From: Pseudonocardia hydrocarbonoxydans
GTDB taxonomy: Bacteria; Actinomycetota; Actinomycetes; Mycobacteriales; Pseudonocardiaceae
Assembly (NCBI RefSeq): GCF_006539565.1
Contig: NZ_BJNG01000035.1
Span: forward strand, 89,207-153,206
Length of the DNA: 64,000 nt
Reading direction: 5' to 3'
Positions 30,721 through 39,674 of the stretch are shown piece by piece. The position numbers and the translations under genes were made by a program. Under the pieces are notes generated by a model. The model did not search any database. It saw only the letters and a program-made list of their open reading frames with translations, and was not told where the DNA came from. How positions within the stretch are numbered: position 1 is the first letter of the stretch; each line of letters starts with the position of its first letter.

Positions 30721-31479
30721 GTGGACCCCGACGACTCGCGCACCCGGGCGGACGGCGACCGGGACGCGGACCCCGCGACCCGGGGGCGCGGAGACGGCGA
30801 CTCGCGGGCGCGGGCGGGTGCCGGTCCCCGCGACGCGGCGGGTGGGCCGGGCGAGTGGGGCGGGCCGGAGCAGGTGGGGGTGGGCCCGTGGCCGGGCCCC
30901 CGGCCCGACGACGAGCACTACGACCCCGAGCTGCTCGAGCACGGCGACGCCCGCAACGTGGTGGACGCCTACCGGTACTGGCGCCGCGAGGCCGTGGCCG
31001 ACGACCTGGCCCGGCGGGCGCACCCGTTCCACGTGGCCATCGAGAACTTCGGCCACGACCACAACATCGGCACGGTCGTCCGCACCGCCAACGCGTTCGG
31101 CGCGGCCGGGGTGCACATCGTCGGGCGGCGGCGGTGGAACCGGCGCGGGGCGATGGTGACCGACCGCTACCTCGACGTGCACCACCACGACGACGTGGCC
31201 GGGCTGCTGGCCTTCGCCGCCGCCTCGGACCTGACGGTGGTGGCCGTGGACAACACCCCCGGCGCCCGGCGGCTGGAGACCGCCGACCTGCCGCGCCGCT
31301 GCGTGCTGCTGTTCGGCCAGGAGGGCCCCGGCGTGACCGGGGACGCCCGTGCGGGTGCCGCGCTCACCGTGTCGATCGCGCAGTTCGGCTCCACCCGGTC
31401 GATCAACGCCGGGGTGGCCGCCGGCATCGCGATGCACGCGTGGGTGCGCCAGCACGCCGACCTCGACGCGGCCTGGTGA
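30721..31479 (+). CDS. SpoU/TrmH-family RNA 2'-O-methyltransferase
   Basis: The product is 252 residues. The first 60 are acidic, arginine-rich and probably disordered. The SPOUT core has motif 1 in NIGTVVRTANAFGAAGVHIVG, motif 2 in VLLFGQEGPGV and motif 3 in SIAQFGSTRSINAGVAAGIAMH, which form the knotted SAM site. The target (tRNA or rRNA) is not determined. CATCAT lies six bases before the GTG, fitting a leaderless transcript. In mycobacteria a SpoU-type methyltransferase also sits near pyrE. Confidence 0.87.
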   Translation: MDPDDSRTRADGDRDADPATRGRGDGDSRARAGAGPRDAAGGPGEWGGPEQVGVGPWPGPRPDDEHYDPELLEHGDARNVVDAYRYWRREAVADDLARRAHPFHVAIENFGHDHNIGTVVRTANAFGAAGVHIVGRRRWNRRGAMVTDRYLDVHHHDDVAGLLAFAAASDLTVVAVDNTPGARRLETADLPRRCVLLFGQEGPGVTGDARAGAALTVSIAQFGSTRSINAGVAAGIAMHAWVRQHADLDAAW

Positions 31480-31504
31480 CCCCGGGCGGGGCGCGGGCGG
31501 CGGC

Positions 31505-31933
31505 TCAGCGGCAGAACGCGCAGCCGTGGTCCTCCCCGGGGGTCTCGGTGAGGTCGTCGGCCGGCACGACCAGCAGCGCCGGGACCGGACCGCCGTAGAG
31601 GTCGAGCGCGGCGTGGAGCCAGTGCCCGGCCTCCGGGAACGCCAGCAGGTGCACCTCCCCGCTCGGCAGCGCCACCCGCTCGCCGGGCTCGAGGATCCGG
31701 CCCGCGCGCACCAGCTCGCCCAGGTCGTTGAGCACCGTGGCCGCGGTGGCCTGCGAGGTGGCGAACAGGATCAGCTCGGGGTGGCCGAAACCGTAGAGCC
31801 CGATCGTGTGGACGAACGGCGGCGACTCCTGCCCGCCCAGGACCGCCTGCAACGCCCAGCCGTGGCGGCGGATCGTCTCGCGCTGCCACGCGTCGTACTG
31901 GTCGACCTGGTGGATGAACCGTTCGGAGGTCAT
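31505..31933 (-). CDS. DUF4262 family protein
   Basis: The product is 142 residues. The family pattern is visible in FVHTIGLYGFGHPELILF and in the central lid region around GERVALPSGEVHLLAFPE, and the protein ends in a CAFCR motif. DUF4262 proteins are small cytoplasmic proteins of unknown role, sometimes near stress genes. The ATG at 31933 is back to back with the Nudix gene, 46 bases apart, with no room for two full promoters, so their control regions overlap. Confidence 0.8.
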   Translation of the reverse strand: MTSERFIHQVDQYDAWQRETIRRHGWALQAVLGGQESPPFVHTIGLYGFGHPELILFATSQATAATVLNDLGELVRAGRILEPGERVALPSGEVHLLAFPEAGHWLHAALDLYGGPVPALLVVPADDLTETPGEDHGCAFCR

Positions 31934-31979
31934 GGCGGGCACGGTAGGCCCGACCCCCGACAGTTCTAGGCTGTCGCGC

Positions 31980-32408
31980 GTGCCCGTCGACCCGCTGACC
32001 GCCCCCGCCGTCTCGTGCGTGTTCGTCTGCCACGACGCGCAGGGCCGGATCCTGCTCGCCCGGCGCGGTGCCGGTGCCCGCGACGAGCCCGGGACCTGGG
32101 ACTCCGGCGCCGGGGCGCTGGAGCACGGCGAGGAGCCCGCCGCCGCCGTGGCCAGGGAGGTCCGGGAGGAGTACTCGGTCGACCCGGTGGCCATCGAGTC
32201 GATCGGGGTGCGCAACGTGCTGCGCGGCGACCCGCTCGCGCACTGGGTGGCCCTGGTGCACGCGGTGCGCGTCGACCCGGCGGGGGTGGCGCTCGGCGAG
32301 CCCCACAAGTTCGACGAGCTGGGCTGGTTCACCCTCGACGACCTGCCGCACCCCCTGCACAGCCAGCTCCCGGCCACCCTGGCGCTGTTCCGGGACCGTC
32401 AGCCGTAG
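31980..32408 (+). CDS. Nudix hydrolase
   Basis: The product is 142 residues. The Nudix box is complete, GALEHGEEPAAAVAREVREE, with the REVREE metal-binding glutamates. Such enzymes hydrolyse nucleoside diphosphates linked to another group; the substrate is unknown. The GTG at 31980 lies seven bases after TAGGCT, fitting a leaderless mRNA, so the longer open frame upstream is not used. It overlaps the convergent glyoxalase-like gene by 10 bases. Confidence 0.85.
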   Translation: MPVDPLTAPAVSCVFVCHDAQGRILLARRGAGARDEPGTWDSGAGALEHGEEPAAAVAREVREEYSVDPVAIESIGVRNVLRGDPLAHWVALVHAVRVDPAGVALGEPHKFDELGWFTLDDLPHPLHSQLPATLALFRDRQP

Positions 32409-32824
32409 GAGGCCTCGGCGGGCCGCAGGGTCGCGAAGGTCCACTCGTTGCCCTCCGGGTCGAGCACCCGGCAGCGGTAGTTCCACTCGGAGCGCCCGGG
32501 CTCCCAGACCGTCGTGGCGCCCGCCGCGGCCGCGGAGGCGTACACCGCGTCGACGGCCGCCTCGTCGGGCATGCTCAGGTAGGCGCCGCGTCCGGTGGTC
32601 TCCCCCTTCCGCGCGGGCCGGTCGTAGCCCGCGCCGTCGTCGCTGAACACCACCACCACGGCGTCGTCGCGGCGCAGCTCGGCGTGCGCGACGCCGCCGT
32701 GGTCGTCGGGGATCAGGTTGATCGTCTCGAACCCGAAGGCCCGTTCCAGCCAGGCCACGGCGGCGGGGGCGTCGACGTAGGCGAGCATCAGGTGCAGGGC
32801 GACGGGGCGCGGTGTCTCGGTCAC
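32399..32824 (-). CDS. VOC/glyoxalase-fold protein
   Basis: The product is 141 residues. It has paired beta-alpha-beta-beta-beta modules starting HLMLAYVDAPAAVAWLERAFGF and ending in RVLDPEGNEWTFATL, the latter being the usual second metal-ligand strand (Glu in GNEW). These folds include glyoxalases, dioxygenases and resistance proteins; the function here is open. It starts at a GTG and ends inside the convergent Nudix gene. Confidence 0.8.
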   Translation of the reverse strand: MTETPRPVALHLMLAYVDAPAAVAWLERAFGFETINLIPDDHGGVAHAELRRDDAVVVVFSDDGAGYDRPARKGETTGRGAYLSMPDEAAVDAVYASAAAAGATTVWEPGRSEWNYRCRVLDPEGNEWTFATLRPAEASYG

Positions 32825-32869
32825 GGGTCCAGGGTGCCGACCGCTGCGGTCGGTTCCCGACCGCTGTGC

Positions 32870-33523
32870 TCAGCGCGCGGCGTGCGCCCCGGGGGTGCGT
32901 CGCGACCGGATGATCTCGACGACGATCGGCACGACCGACAGGAACACGATGAGCAGCAGCATCAGCTCGACGTTGTCGCGGACGACGGCGAACTGGCCCA
33001 GCCAGAAGCCCAGCGCGGTGACGCCCGCGGCCCACAGCACCCCGCCGAGGAAGGAGTAGGTGAAGTACCGCCGGGCGTCCATCCGGCCCACGCCCGCCAG
33101 CACCGTGATGAACGTGCGGACGATCGGGACGAACCGGCCGAGCACGATGGCGCGGGTGCCGTACTTGTCGAAGAACTCCTGCGTGCGGACGACGTGCTTG
33201 GGCTTGAACAGCCTCGACTCGGGCTTGTCGAACACCGCGGGGCCCGCGGCACGCCCGATGTAGTAGCCGACGACGTTGCCGACGAACGCGGCGACGACCA
33301 GCAGCAGGCAGACCGCCCACAGCGGGTACGCGATCGCCCCCTGCGCGACGAACAGGCCCGCGGTGAACAGCAGGGAGTCGCCGGGAAGGAAGAACCCGAG
33401 GAGCAGCCCGCACTCGGCGAACACGATGAGCACCAGGCCGATCAGTGCCCACGGACCCAGCCATTCGATGATCACGGAGGGCTGGAGCCACTCCGGGCCG
33501 AGAGCGAGGGTGGTCGTCATCAC
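32870..33523 (-). CDS. DedA-family membrane protein
   Basis: The product is 217 residues with several membrane helices. The DedA signature is present as ECGLLLGFFLPGDSLLFTAG near the N-terminus, with FGRFVPIVRTFI-type residues (VLGRFVPIVRTFITVLAGV) further on. DedA proteins flip phospholipids or undecaprenyl phosphate across the membrane. The start is probably the GTG at 33523, seven bases downstream of TATCGT, with the adjacent ATG at 33520 as alternative. In mycobacteria a dedA gene sits next to fba, as here within 1 kb. Confidence 0.9.
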   Translation of the reverse strand: MMTTTLALGPEWLQPSVIIEWLGPWALIGLVLIVFAECGLLLGFFLPGDSLLFTAGLFVAQGAIAYPLWAVCLLLVVAAFVGNVVGYYIGRAAGPAVFDKPESRLFKPKHVVRTQEFFDKYGTRAIVLGRFVPIVRTFITVLAGVGRMDARRYFTYSFLGGVLWAAGVTALGFWLGQFAVVRDNVELMLLLIVFLSVVPIVVEIIRSRRTPGAHAAR

Positions 33524-33576
33524 GGCGCGGACGATACCGAGACCGCCCCGGCGTCAGGGAGCCAACCCGGAGAGGG

Positions 33577-33795
33577 TCAACCCAGCGCGGGCAGGACTCC
33601 GGGGGCGAGCAGCGAGAGCAGGGCCAGGCCGGTGCCCAGGACACCGCCGCCGAGCAGGGCCAGCAGCAGGGCCGTGCGGACCGACATCCCCGGGCGCCGG
33701 TCGGGCTCCGCCCGCGGTGGGGGCACCGGACGGCCGCCGCCGCGGGCCTGCGCCCGCAGGGCCTCGGCGAGACGCCGCTCCGGGTCGGCGGTCAC
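33577..33795 (-). CDS. Small single-helix membrane protein downstream of sigma factor
   Basis: The product is 72 residues. An N-terminal basic soluble part of about 35 residues (RRLAEALRAQARGGG...) precedes one transmembrane helix of leucine, alanine and glycine (about residues 41-65). Its GTG overlaps the sigma factor stop (GTGA). Anti-sigma factors are often encoded in this position, but no zinc-binding HxxxCxxC motif is present, so that role is only a guess. It is too short for a family assignment. Confidence 0.55.
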   Translation of the reverse strand: MTADPERRLAEALRAQARGGGRPVPPPRAEPDRRPGMSVRTALLLALLGGGVLGTGLALLSLLAPGVLPALG

Positions 33796-34373
33796 CGGGC
33801 GTCCCGCGGCCGCAGGACGTGCGTGACGGCGTCGAGCGCCCGGCTCGCCGTCGACTTGACGGTGCCGCGGCTGATCCCGGTGGCGTCGGCGATCTCGGCC
33901 TCCGACAGCCCTCCGTAGTAGCGCAGCACGAGCACCTCGCGCTGGCGCGGCGGCAGCGTCGCCAGCGCGTCGACGACGGCCTGGTGCTCGGCCGAGAGCA
34001 TCGCCAGCGACTCCGCGGAGCGGGCGTTGACCTGGTGCGGGGGCACGTACTCGCGCGCGGTGCGGCGCCGGCGCAGCACCGACCGCGACCCGTTGACGAC
34101 GGCGGTGCGCAGGTACCCGACGGCCGCGGCCTCGTCGCGCAGGCCGGTCCAGTTGCGGTGCAGCCCGGTGAACGCCTCCTGGACGACGTCCTCGGCCGTG
34201 GCCGGGTCGTCGACGAGCAGCACCGCGAGCCGGACGAGGCGCAGGCGGTGGTCGCGGTAGAGGTCGGCCAGCGTGAGCGGCGCGCCAGGGGCGGGTGCGG
34301 GCGGGATCGGGTCCAGCCTGCGCAGGCCGCTGAGCGTCTGCTCCACGGCGCTCTCGATACCGTCGGCGGCCAC
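33792..34373 (-). CDS. RNA polymerase sigma factor, SigE/ECF family
   Basis: The product is 193 residues. Region 2 is LYRDHRLRLVRLAVLLVDDPATAEDVVQEAFTGL and region 4 is LPPRQREVLVLRYYGGLSEAEIADATGISRG, the pattern of actinobacterial SigE-family ECF factors. I chose the GTG at 34373: it lies seven bases after TACTCT on the minus strand, so the message is likely leaderless, and earlier starts would run into the fba promoter. It is divergent from fba. The coupled membrane protein may modulate it. The signal and regulon are unknown. Confidence 0.88.
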   Translation of the reverse strand: MAADGIESAVEQTLSGLRRLDPIPPAPAPGAPLTLADLYRDHRLRLVRLAVLLVDDPATAEDVVQEAFTGLHRNWTGLRDEAAAVGYLRTAVVNGSRSVLRRRRTAREYVPPHQVNARSAESLAMLSAEHQAVVDALATLPPRQREVLVLRYYGGLSEAEIADATGISRGTVKSTASRALDAVTHVLRPRDAR

Positions 34374-34444
34374 GGGAGCCAGAGTAGTGCGCGATACTGC
34401 TCGCGAGTACGCGCACCGGTCAGACGTCGAGGAGGGCCACACCC

Positions 34445-35476
34445 GTGCCTATCGCCACGCCCGAGATCTACAACCAGATGCTGGACAACGCCAAGAGCGG
34501 CCAGTTCGCCTACCCCGCCATCAACGTCACCAGCAGCGAGACGCTGAACGCGGCCCTGCGCGGCTTCGCGGAGGCGGAGAGCGACGGCATCATCCAGGTC
34601 TCGACGGGCGGCGCGGAGTTCCTGTCCGGCACCCGGGTCAAGGACATGGTCGTCGGGGCGACGGCACTGGCCGAGTTCGCGCACGTCGCCGCGCAGCACT
34701 ACCCGATCAACGTCGCGCTGCACACCGACCACTGCCCCAAGGACAAGCTCGACGGCTTCGTCCGCCCGCTGATCGCGATCAGCCAGGAGCGCGTCGACCG
34801 CGGCGAGAACCCGCTGTTCCAGAGCCACATGTGGGACGGCTCCGCGGTGGAGCTGGAGGAGAACCTGTCGATCGCCGCCGAGCTGCTGGAGCTGGCCGGC
34901 AAGGCGCGGATCATCCTCGAGGTCGAGATCGGCGTCGTCGGCGGCGAGGAGGACGGCGTCGCGAACGACATCAACGACAAGCTCTACACCGCCCCGGGCG
35001 ACTACGAGCGCACCGTCGAGGTGCTCGGCGCCGGCGAGAAGGGCCGCTACCTGCTGGCCGCCACGTTCGGCAACGTGCACGGTGTCTACAAGCCGGGCAA
35101 CGTCAAGCTGCGCCCGGAGATCCTCAAGCAGGGCCAGGAGGTCGCGATCGCCAAGCTGGGGCTCCCCGAGGGCTCCAAGCCGTTCGACCTGGTCTTCCAC
35201 GGCGGCTCGGGCTCGCTGATCGAGGAGATCCACGAGGCGCTCGACTACGGCGTGGTGAAGATGAACGTCGACACCGACACGCAGTACGCCTTCACCCGGC
35301 CGATCGCGGGCCACATGTTCACGAACTACGACGGCGTGCTGAAGATCGACGGCGAGGTCGGCAACAAGAAGACCTACGACCCGCGCTCCTACCTCAAGGC
35401 CGCCGAGCTGGGCATGGCCGAGCGCGTCACGCTGGCCTGCGAGAACCTGCGCTCGACCGGGCAGAAGCTGACGTAG
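34445..35476 (+). CDS. fba: Fructose-bisphosphate aldolase, class II
   Basis: The product is 343 residues, the mycobacterial length. The zinc-binding HTDHCPKDK motif is at about residues 95-103, the catalytic stretch LEVEIGVVGGEEDG follows, and later zinc ligands lie in TFGNVHGVYKPGN and DLVFHGGSGS. The enzyme splits fructose 1,6-bisphosphate into dihydroxyacetone phosphate and glyceraldehyde 3-phosphate in glycolysis and gluconeogenesis. GAGGAGGG precedes the GTG. GATACT at 34393-34398 may be its -10 box, only six bases from the divergent sigma-factor -10 box. Confidence 0.96.
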   Translation: MPIATPEIYNQMLDNAKSGQFAYPAINVTSSETLNAALRGFAEAESDGIIQVSTGGAEFLSGTRVKDMVVGATALAEFAHVAAQHYPINVALHTDHCPKDKLDGFVRPLIAISQERVDRGENPLFQSHMWDGSAVELEENLSIAAELLELAGKARIILEVEIGVVGGEEDGVANDINDKLYTAPGDYERTVEVLGAGEKGRYLLAATFGNVHGVYKPGNVKLRPEILKQGQEVAIAKLGLPEGSKPFDLVFHGGSGSLIEEIHEALDYGVVKMNVDTDTQYAFTRPIAGHMFTNYDGVLKIDGEVGNKKTYDPRSYLKAAELGMAERVTLACENLRSTGQKLT

Positions 35477-35498
35477 GCGGACGGGGCAGGATGGGGTC

Positions 35499-35912
35499 AT
35501 GACGCTGCACGGCAACCTGCTCGGACCCGACCCCACCCTGCTCCCCGTCGACCCGGCCGCCGCCGAGCTCGACGGCGGCACCGACCCGGCGAAGGTGGCC
35601 GCCGCGCACCCGACGTCGGCGATCGCCTGGGCGCAGCTCGCCGAGAACGCGCTGGCCTCCGGCGAGACGATCGCCGGATACGCCTACGCGCGCACCGGCT
35701 ACCACCGCAGCCTCGACATGCTGCGCCGCAACGGCTGGAAGGGCTTCGGCCCGGTGCCGTGGTCGCACGAGCCCAACCGCGGCTTCCTGCGTGCGCTGGC
35801 GGCGCTGCACCGCGCGGCCGTCGCCATCGGCGAGTCCGACGAGGCCGAGCGCACGGCCACGTTCCTCGTCGAGTCCGACCCGGCCGCCCCCGCCGCCCTC
35901 GGTCTGGCCTAG
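35499..35912 (+). CDS. DUF3151 family protein
   Basis: The product is 137 residues. It fits the actinobacterial DUF3151 family: MTLHGNLLGPDPTLLP at the start, then AHPTSAIAWAQLAENAL and TGYHRSLDMLRRNGWKGFGPVPWSHEPNRGFLRAL. The family is conserved beside fba in mycobacteria, but its role is unknown. The ATG lies six bases after CAGGAT, consistent with a leaderless message. The helical repeats look TPR-like. Confidence 0.82.
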   Translation: MTLHGNLLGPDPTLLPVDPAAAELDGGTDPAKVAAAHPTSAIAWAQLAENALASGETIAGYAYARTGYHRSLDMLRRNGWKGFGPVPWSHEPNRGFLRALAALHRAAVAIGESDEAERTATFLVESDPAAPAALGLA

Positions 35913-35915
35913 GAC

Positions 35916-36995
35916 GTGACGGGCCGCCGCCTGCGCGCCCAGCTGCGGGCGCGCGGCAGGCGGGTCGCGGTCTCGGCGCTGCCGATCCTGCAGTGCGCGG
36001 TGGCCGCGGGGCTCGCGTGGTTCGTCGCGAGCGACCTCGTCGGCCACGCGCGCCCGTTCTTCGCCCCGATCGCGGCGGTGATCAGCCTCGGGCTGTCGCT
36101 GACCAGCCGGCTGCGCCGCGTGGCGGAGCTGGTGGTCGGCGTCAGCGTCGGGGTGCTGGTGGGCGACCTGCTGATCTCCCAGATCGGCAGTGGCGCCTGG
36201 CAGATCACCGTCGTGGTGGCGCTGGCGATGGCGCTGGCCGTGTTCACCGACGGGGCGACGCTGCTCGTCGCGCAGGCCGGGTCGTCGGCGGTACTGGTGG
36301 CCACCCTGCTCCCGCCCGGTGACGCCGGGGGCCTCGACCGCTGCGTCGACGCCCTGATCGGCGGGGTCATCGGCGTCGTCGTGGCCGCGCTGATCCCCAC
36401 CGACCCGCTGCGCCCGGTGCAGCGGGGGTCCCGCGCCCTGCTCGACGAGCTGGCCGCCGTCCTCGCCCGCACCGGCGACGCGCTGCGCGAGCGCGACCCG
36501 TCGGCGGCGGCCGCGGCGCTGCAACGGGCCCGGGAGAGCCAGCCCCTGATCGACGAGCTGCGCTCGGCCCTGCGCGGCGGGCACGAGGTCACCACCGTCG
36601 CCCCGCTGTACCGGCGACGGCGACAGCAGCTGGGCCGCTTCGCCGAGCTGGCCGAGCGCGCCGACTACGCCATGCGCAACGCCCGGGTGCTCGCCCGGCG
36701 CACCTACCAGGCCCTGTGCGACGACGAGCCGGCCGCGCCCGAGCTGGCCGACGCGCTGGGCGAGCTGGCCGCCGCGGTCGGCACGCTCACCGCCGAGCTG
36801 GGCCGCGAGGGTGACCGGGCGCGGGCGCGTGAACCGGTGCTCGACGTCGTCCGGCACGCGGTGGTGCTGTCGGAGGGCTGGGTACCGGGGCCCTCCGAGC
36901 AGGTGATCGTCGCCCAGCTCCGCAGCATCGCCCTGGACCTCCTGCAGGCCACCGGCCTGACGCGCTCCGAGGCGCTCGCCGCCATGCGCTCCTAG
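35916..36995 (+). CDS. FUSC-type membrane protein (aromatic acid exporter-like)
   Basis: The product is 359 residues starting three bases after the previous stop. Six hydrophobic segments lie in the first 170 residues, including the FUSC-like HARPFFAPIAAVISLGLS. The rest is a cytoplasmic helical domain rich in Ala, Arg and Glu. Members of this group are thought to export aromatic acids or act as half of a fusaric acid pump. No MFP-type partner is nearby. The substrate is unknown. Confidence 0.75.
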   Translation: MTGRRLRAQLRARGRRVAVSALPILQCAVAAGLAWFVASDLVGHARPFFAPIAAVISLGLSLTSRLRRVAELVVGVSVGVLVGDLLISQIGSGAWQITVVVALAMALAVFTDGATLLVAQAGSSAVLVATLLPPGDAGGLDRCVDALIGGVIGVVVAALIPTDPLRPVQRGSRALLDELAAVLARTGDALRERDPSAAAAALQRARESQPLIDELRSALRGGHEVTTVAPLYRRRRQQLGRFAELAERADYAMRNARVLARRTYQALCDDEPAAPELADALGELAAAVGTLTAELGREGDRARAREPVLDVVRHAVVLSEGWVPGPSEQVIVAQLRSIALDLLQATGLTRSEALAAMRS

Positions 36996-37011
36996 CTTGC
37001 ACAATGCCCCG

Positions 37012-38217
37012 ATGACCGCCGACGCCGTCGCCGACGCGCTGGACCGGACGCTGGCCGCCGTCGATGCCGGGCTCGCCGCCACCTACCCGGGGGATCCGGG
37101 GACCCGTCAACCGGTGCACACCGTCTACCTGCCCGCCGACCGGTTCCGGCCGGGCGTCGCCGCGGAGTGGGGGACCACCGCGCTGGCGCTGTTCGACGTC
37201 CACGCCGCCACCCCCGCCGACGTCGCCGCGATCTGGGGGCTCGCCCCCGCGCTGGCCGAGGACGTGCACCGGCGGGTCCGCGCGAAGCTCGTCACCGAGC
37301 CGATCGAGGACCTGCGCGTCGACTTCGAGGACGGCTACGGACCGCGCCCCGACGACCAGGAGGACGCCGACGCCCGCCGGGTGGCCGGCGCGATCACCGG
37401 CGCCGCGCCGTTCACCGGCATCCGGATCCGCAGCCTGGAGGCCGCGACGCGCCGGCGCGCGGTGCGCACGCTGCACGCGTTCCTCGGCGCGCTCGGCCCG
37501 GTGCCCGACGGGTTCGTGCTGACGCTGCCCAAGGTGACGGCGCCGGAGCAGGTGGCGGCGCTGGTCACGGTGCTGGAGGGACTGGAGGCCGAGCACGGCC
37601 TCACCCCGGTGCGCTTCGAGGTGCAGGTGGAGACGCCGCAGTCGGTGCTCGGGCCGGACGGCACCTCGCCGCTGCCGCGGATGATCGCGCTGTCGCGCGG
37701 CCGGTGCAGCGGGCTGCACTACGGCACCTACGACTACTCGGCGTCGCTCGGGATCGCCGCCCCGCACCAGAGCACCGAACACCCGGTGGCCGACCACGCC
37801 AAGGCCGTCATGCAGGTGGCGGCGGCGGGTACCGGCGTCCGGCTGTCCGACGGGTCGACGAACGTGCTGCCCGTCGGCTCGCGCGACGAGGTCCGCGCGG
37901 CCTGGGCGCTGCACGGGCGGCTCGTCCGCCGCTCGCTGGAACGCGGCTTCCACCAGGGCTGGGACCTGCACCCGGGGCACCTGCCGAGCCGGTTCGTCAC
38001 CGGGTTCGCCTACCACCGCGAGACCTTCCCGGCCGCCGCCGCCCGCCTGCGCGCCTACCGCGGGCGCACCGACTCCGGGTTCCTCGACGAGCCGGCCACC
38101 GCCCGGGCGCTGGCCGGCCACCTGCTGCGCGGCCTGCGGTGCGGGGCCGTGGACGCCGACGAGGTGACGGCGGCGACCGGCTTTCCCGCCGCGGACCTGA
38201 CGGCGCTGGCCCGCTGA
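37012..38217 (+). CDS. DUF6986 aldolase-like protein (HpcH/HpaI/citrate lyase fold)
   Basis: The product is 401 residues. It has TIM-barrel lyase features: EDLRVDFEDGYGPRPDDQED with acidic metal ligands, VLTLPKVTAPEQV, and RFEVQVETPQSVLG. The family is found near uric acid degradation genes in actinobacteria, and here it lies 9 bases from the convergent uricase gene. It could act on a C2-C4 product such as glyoxylate, but this is inference from context. CACAAT six bases before the ATG marks a likely leaderless start; the longer frame from 36997 has no support. Confidence 0.7.
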   Translation: MTADAVADALDRTLAAVDAGLAATYPGDPGTRQPVHTVYLPADRFRPGVAAEWGTTALALFDVHAATPADVAAIWGLAPALAEDVHRRVRAKLVTEPIEDLRVDFEDGYGPRPDDQEDADARRVAGAITGAAPFTGIRIRSLEAATRRRAVRTLHAFLGALGPVPDGFVLTLPKVTAPEQVAALVTVLEGLEAEHGLTPVRFEVQVETPQSVLGPDGTSPLPRMIALSRGRCSGLHYGTYDYSASLGIAAPHQSTEHPVADHAKAVMQVAAAGTGVRLSDGSTNVLPVGSRDEVRAAWALHGRLVRRSLERGFHQGWDLHPGHLPSRFVTGFAYHRETFPAAAARLRAYRGRTDSGFLDEPATARALAGHLLRGLRCGAVDADEVTAATGFPAADLTALAR

Positions 38218-38226
38218 GCGGTCCGG

Positions 38227-39120
38227 TCAGACGAACCCGGCGATCCCGGCCCACGCGTGGTCGGCGGGCGGCACGTCGTCGCGCACGACGGCGGCCTCGA
38301 TCAGACCGTACGGGCGGTCGGCGGCGAACCAGACCTCGTGCGGGTTGTCCAGGCCCCACTTCTCCAGGTCGACGAGGAAGTGGTGCCGGTTGGGCATCGA
38401 GAACCGGATCTCGGCGATCCCCGGGTGGGCCTCCAGCACGCCGCGGCCCATCGCGTAGAGCGTCTGCTGCAGCGAGAGGCTGTGGGTCAGCGCGAACCGG
38501 TCGAGCAGCACCCGGCGGACGTCGGCGTGCACGGCGTCCCAGTCGACGTCGGTGCCCAGGTGGCGCCAGCGGGCCGTCACCTCGGTGGCCAGGATGCGGT
38601 CGTCGGTCTCGACCAGCGAGGTGTAGGGCACGTCGGGGAAGCCGTGGAACTCGCTGCCCGTGCTCTTGAGCACCACCAGCCCGGAGATGCCGGAGACGAC
38701 GATCTCCTCGTCACCGGTCTTGGTGACGACGGCCGTGCGCGTCTCGCCCGAGCCCCGGGTGAAGGCGTGGTCGTGCTCGCCCCCGCTGGTGACGATCCGC
38801 TCCCAGCCGTGCTGCTCCACCTCCTGGCGCGCGCCCGTCACCTGCTCGAACCCGTCGACGAAGTGCCGCGCCATCCGCAGCGCGAAGTCCTCCACCGCGC
38901 CGACCCCGCCGAGCCGCGCCAGCGCGTAGACGGTGTTCTTCTGGGTGTCGGTGGCGATCACGGCGCTGTTGTCGCCGGTCTCGTGCGTGGCGGCGAACTC
39001 GCCCCGCAGCAGGCTGGTGACCGTCACGTCGGTGATGCGGTGGCGCGGACCGGAGCGGTCGACGTGCACCATCCGCACCTCGGCCTTGCCGTACTGGTTG
39101 TCCCCGAGCGAGATGCCCAT
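38227..39120 (-). CDS. pucL: Urate oxidase (uricase)
   Basis: The product is 297 residues. The protein has the two T-fold halves of uricase: GDNQYGKAEVRMVHVDR, then SVIATDTQKNTVYALAR-like residues (SAVIATDTQKNTVYAL) carrying the catalytic Thr, and LVVLKSTGSEFHGFP in the middle. The C-terminal IRFSMPNRHHFLVDLEKWGLDN forms the second urate-binding strand with Asn and His. It oxidises urate with oxygen to 5-hydroxyisourate. It is divergent from the OHCU decarboxylase gene with 62 bases between. Confidence 0.95.
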   Translation of the reverse strand: MGISLGDNQYGKAEVRMVHVDRSGPRHRITDVTVTSLLRGEFAATHETGDNSAVIATDTQKNTVYALARLGGVGAVEDFALRMARHFVDGFEQVTGARQEVEQHGWERIVTSGGEHDHAFTRGSGETRTAVVTKTGDEEIVVSGISGLVVLKSTGSEFHGFPDVPYTSLVETDDRILATEVTARWRHLGTDVDWDAVHADVRRVLLDRFALTHSLSLQQTLYAMGRGVLEAHPGIAEIRFSMPNRHHFLVDLEKWGLDNPHEVWFAADRPYGLIEAAVVRDDVPPADHAWAGIAGFV

Positions 39121-39182
39121 CGCCGCCTCCTCCGCGTCGCCCGGGGGAGACGGTATGACGTCCGGGGCGGGAGGATGGGCGG

Positions 39183-39674
39183 ATGCGGCTGGAGACCTTC
39201 AACGCCCTGCCCGACGGGGACGCGCGGGCGCTGCTGCACGGGTGCTGCTCCTCGCGCGACTGGGCCGGGGCGGTCGCGGCCGGACGGCCCTACACCGACC
39301 TCGACGCGCTGCTCGCGCGGGCCGGGTCCGAGTTCGCGGCGCTCGACGAGACCCAGGTGCTCGACGCCGTGCACGGCCATCCGCGCATCGGCCAGCGGCT
39401 CCCCGACGACGACGCGCACGCGTCGTCGCGGCGGGAGCAGGCCGCGGTCGCCGACGCCGACGACGCCGTGCGGGCCGCGCTGGCCGAGGGCAACGCCGCC
39501 TACGAGGCCCGCTTCGGGCACGCGTTCATCGTGTGCGCCGACGGGCGGCCGGCCCGGGAGCTGCTCGCCGACCTGCACCGGCGGCTGCACCACGACCCGG
39601 CGACCGAAGCCGGCGTCCTGCGCGGCGAGCTCGCCGGGATCACCACCCTGCGCCTGCGGAGGATGTTCGCGTGA
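39183..39674 (+). CDS. uraD: 2-oxo-4-hydroxy-4-carboxy-5-ureidoimidazoline decarboxylase
   Basis: The product is 163 residues. HGHPRIGQRLP holds the catalytic His and the downstream REQAAVADADD and EARFGHAFIVCADGR stretches are family hallmarks. The enzyme turns OHCU into S-allantoin, the third step after uricase. GAGGAT lies six bases before the ATG, suggesting a leaderless message. The stop overlaps the uraH start (GTGA). Confidence 0.93.
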   Translation: MRLETFNALPDGDARALLHGCCSSRDWAGAVAAGRPYTDLDALLARAGSEFAALDETQVLDAVHGHPRIGQRLPDDDAHASSRREQAAVADADDAVRAALAEGNAAYEARFGHAFIVCADGRPARELLADLHRRLHHDPATEAGVLRGELAGITTLRLRRMFA

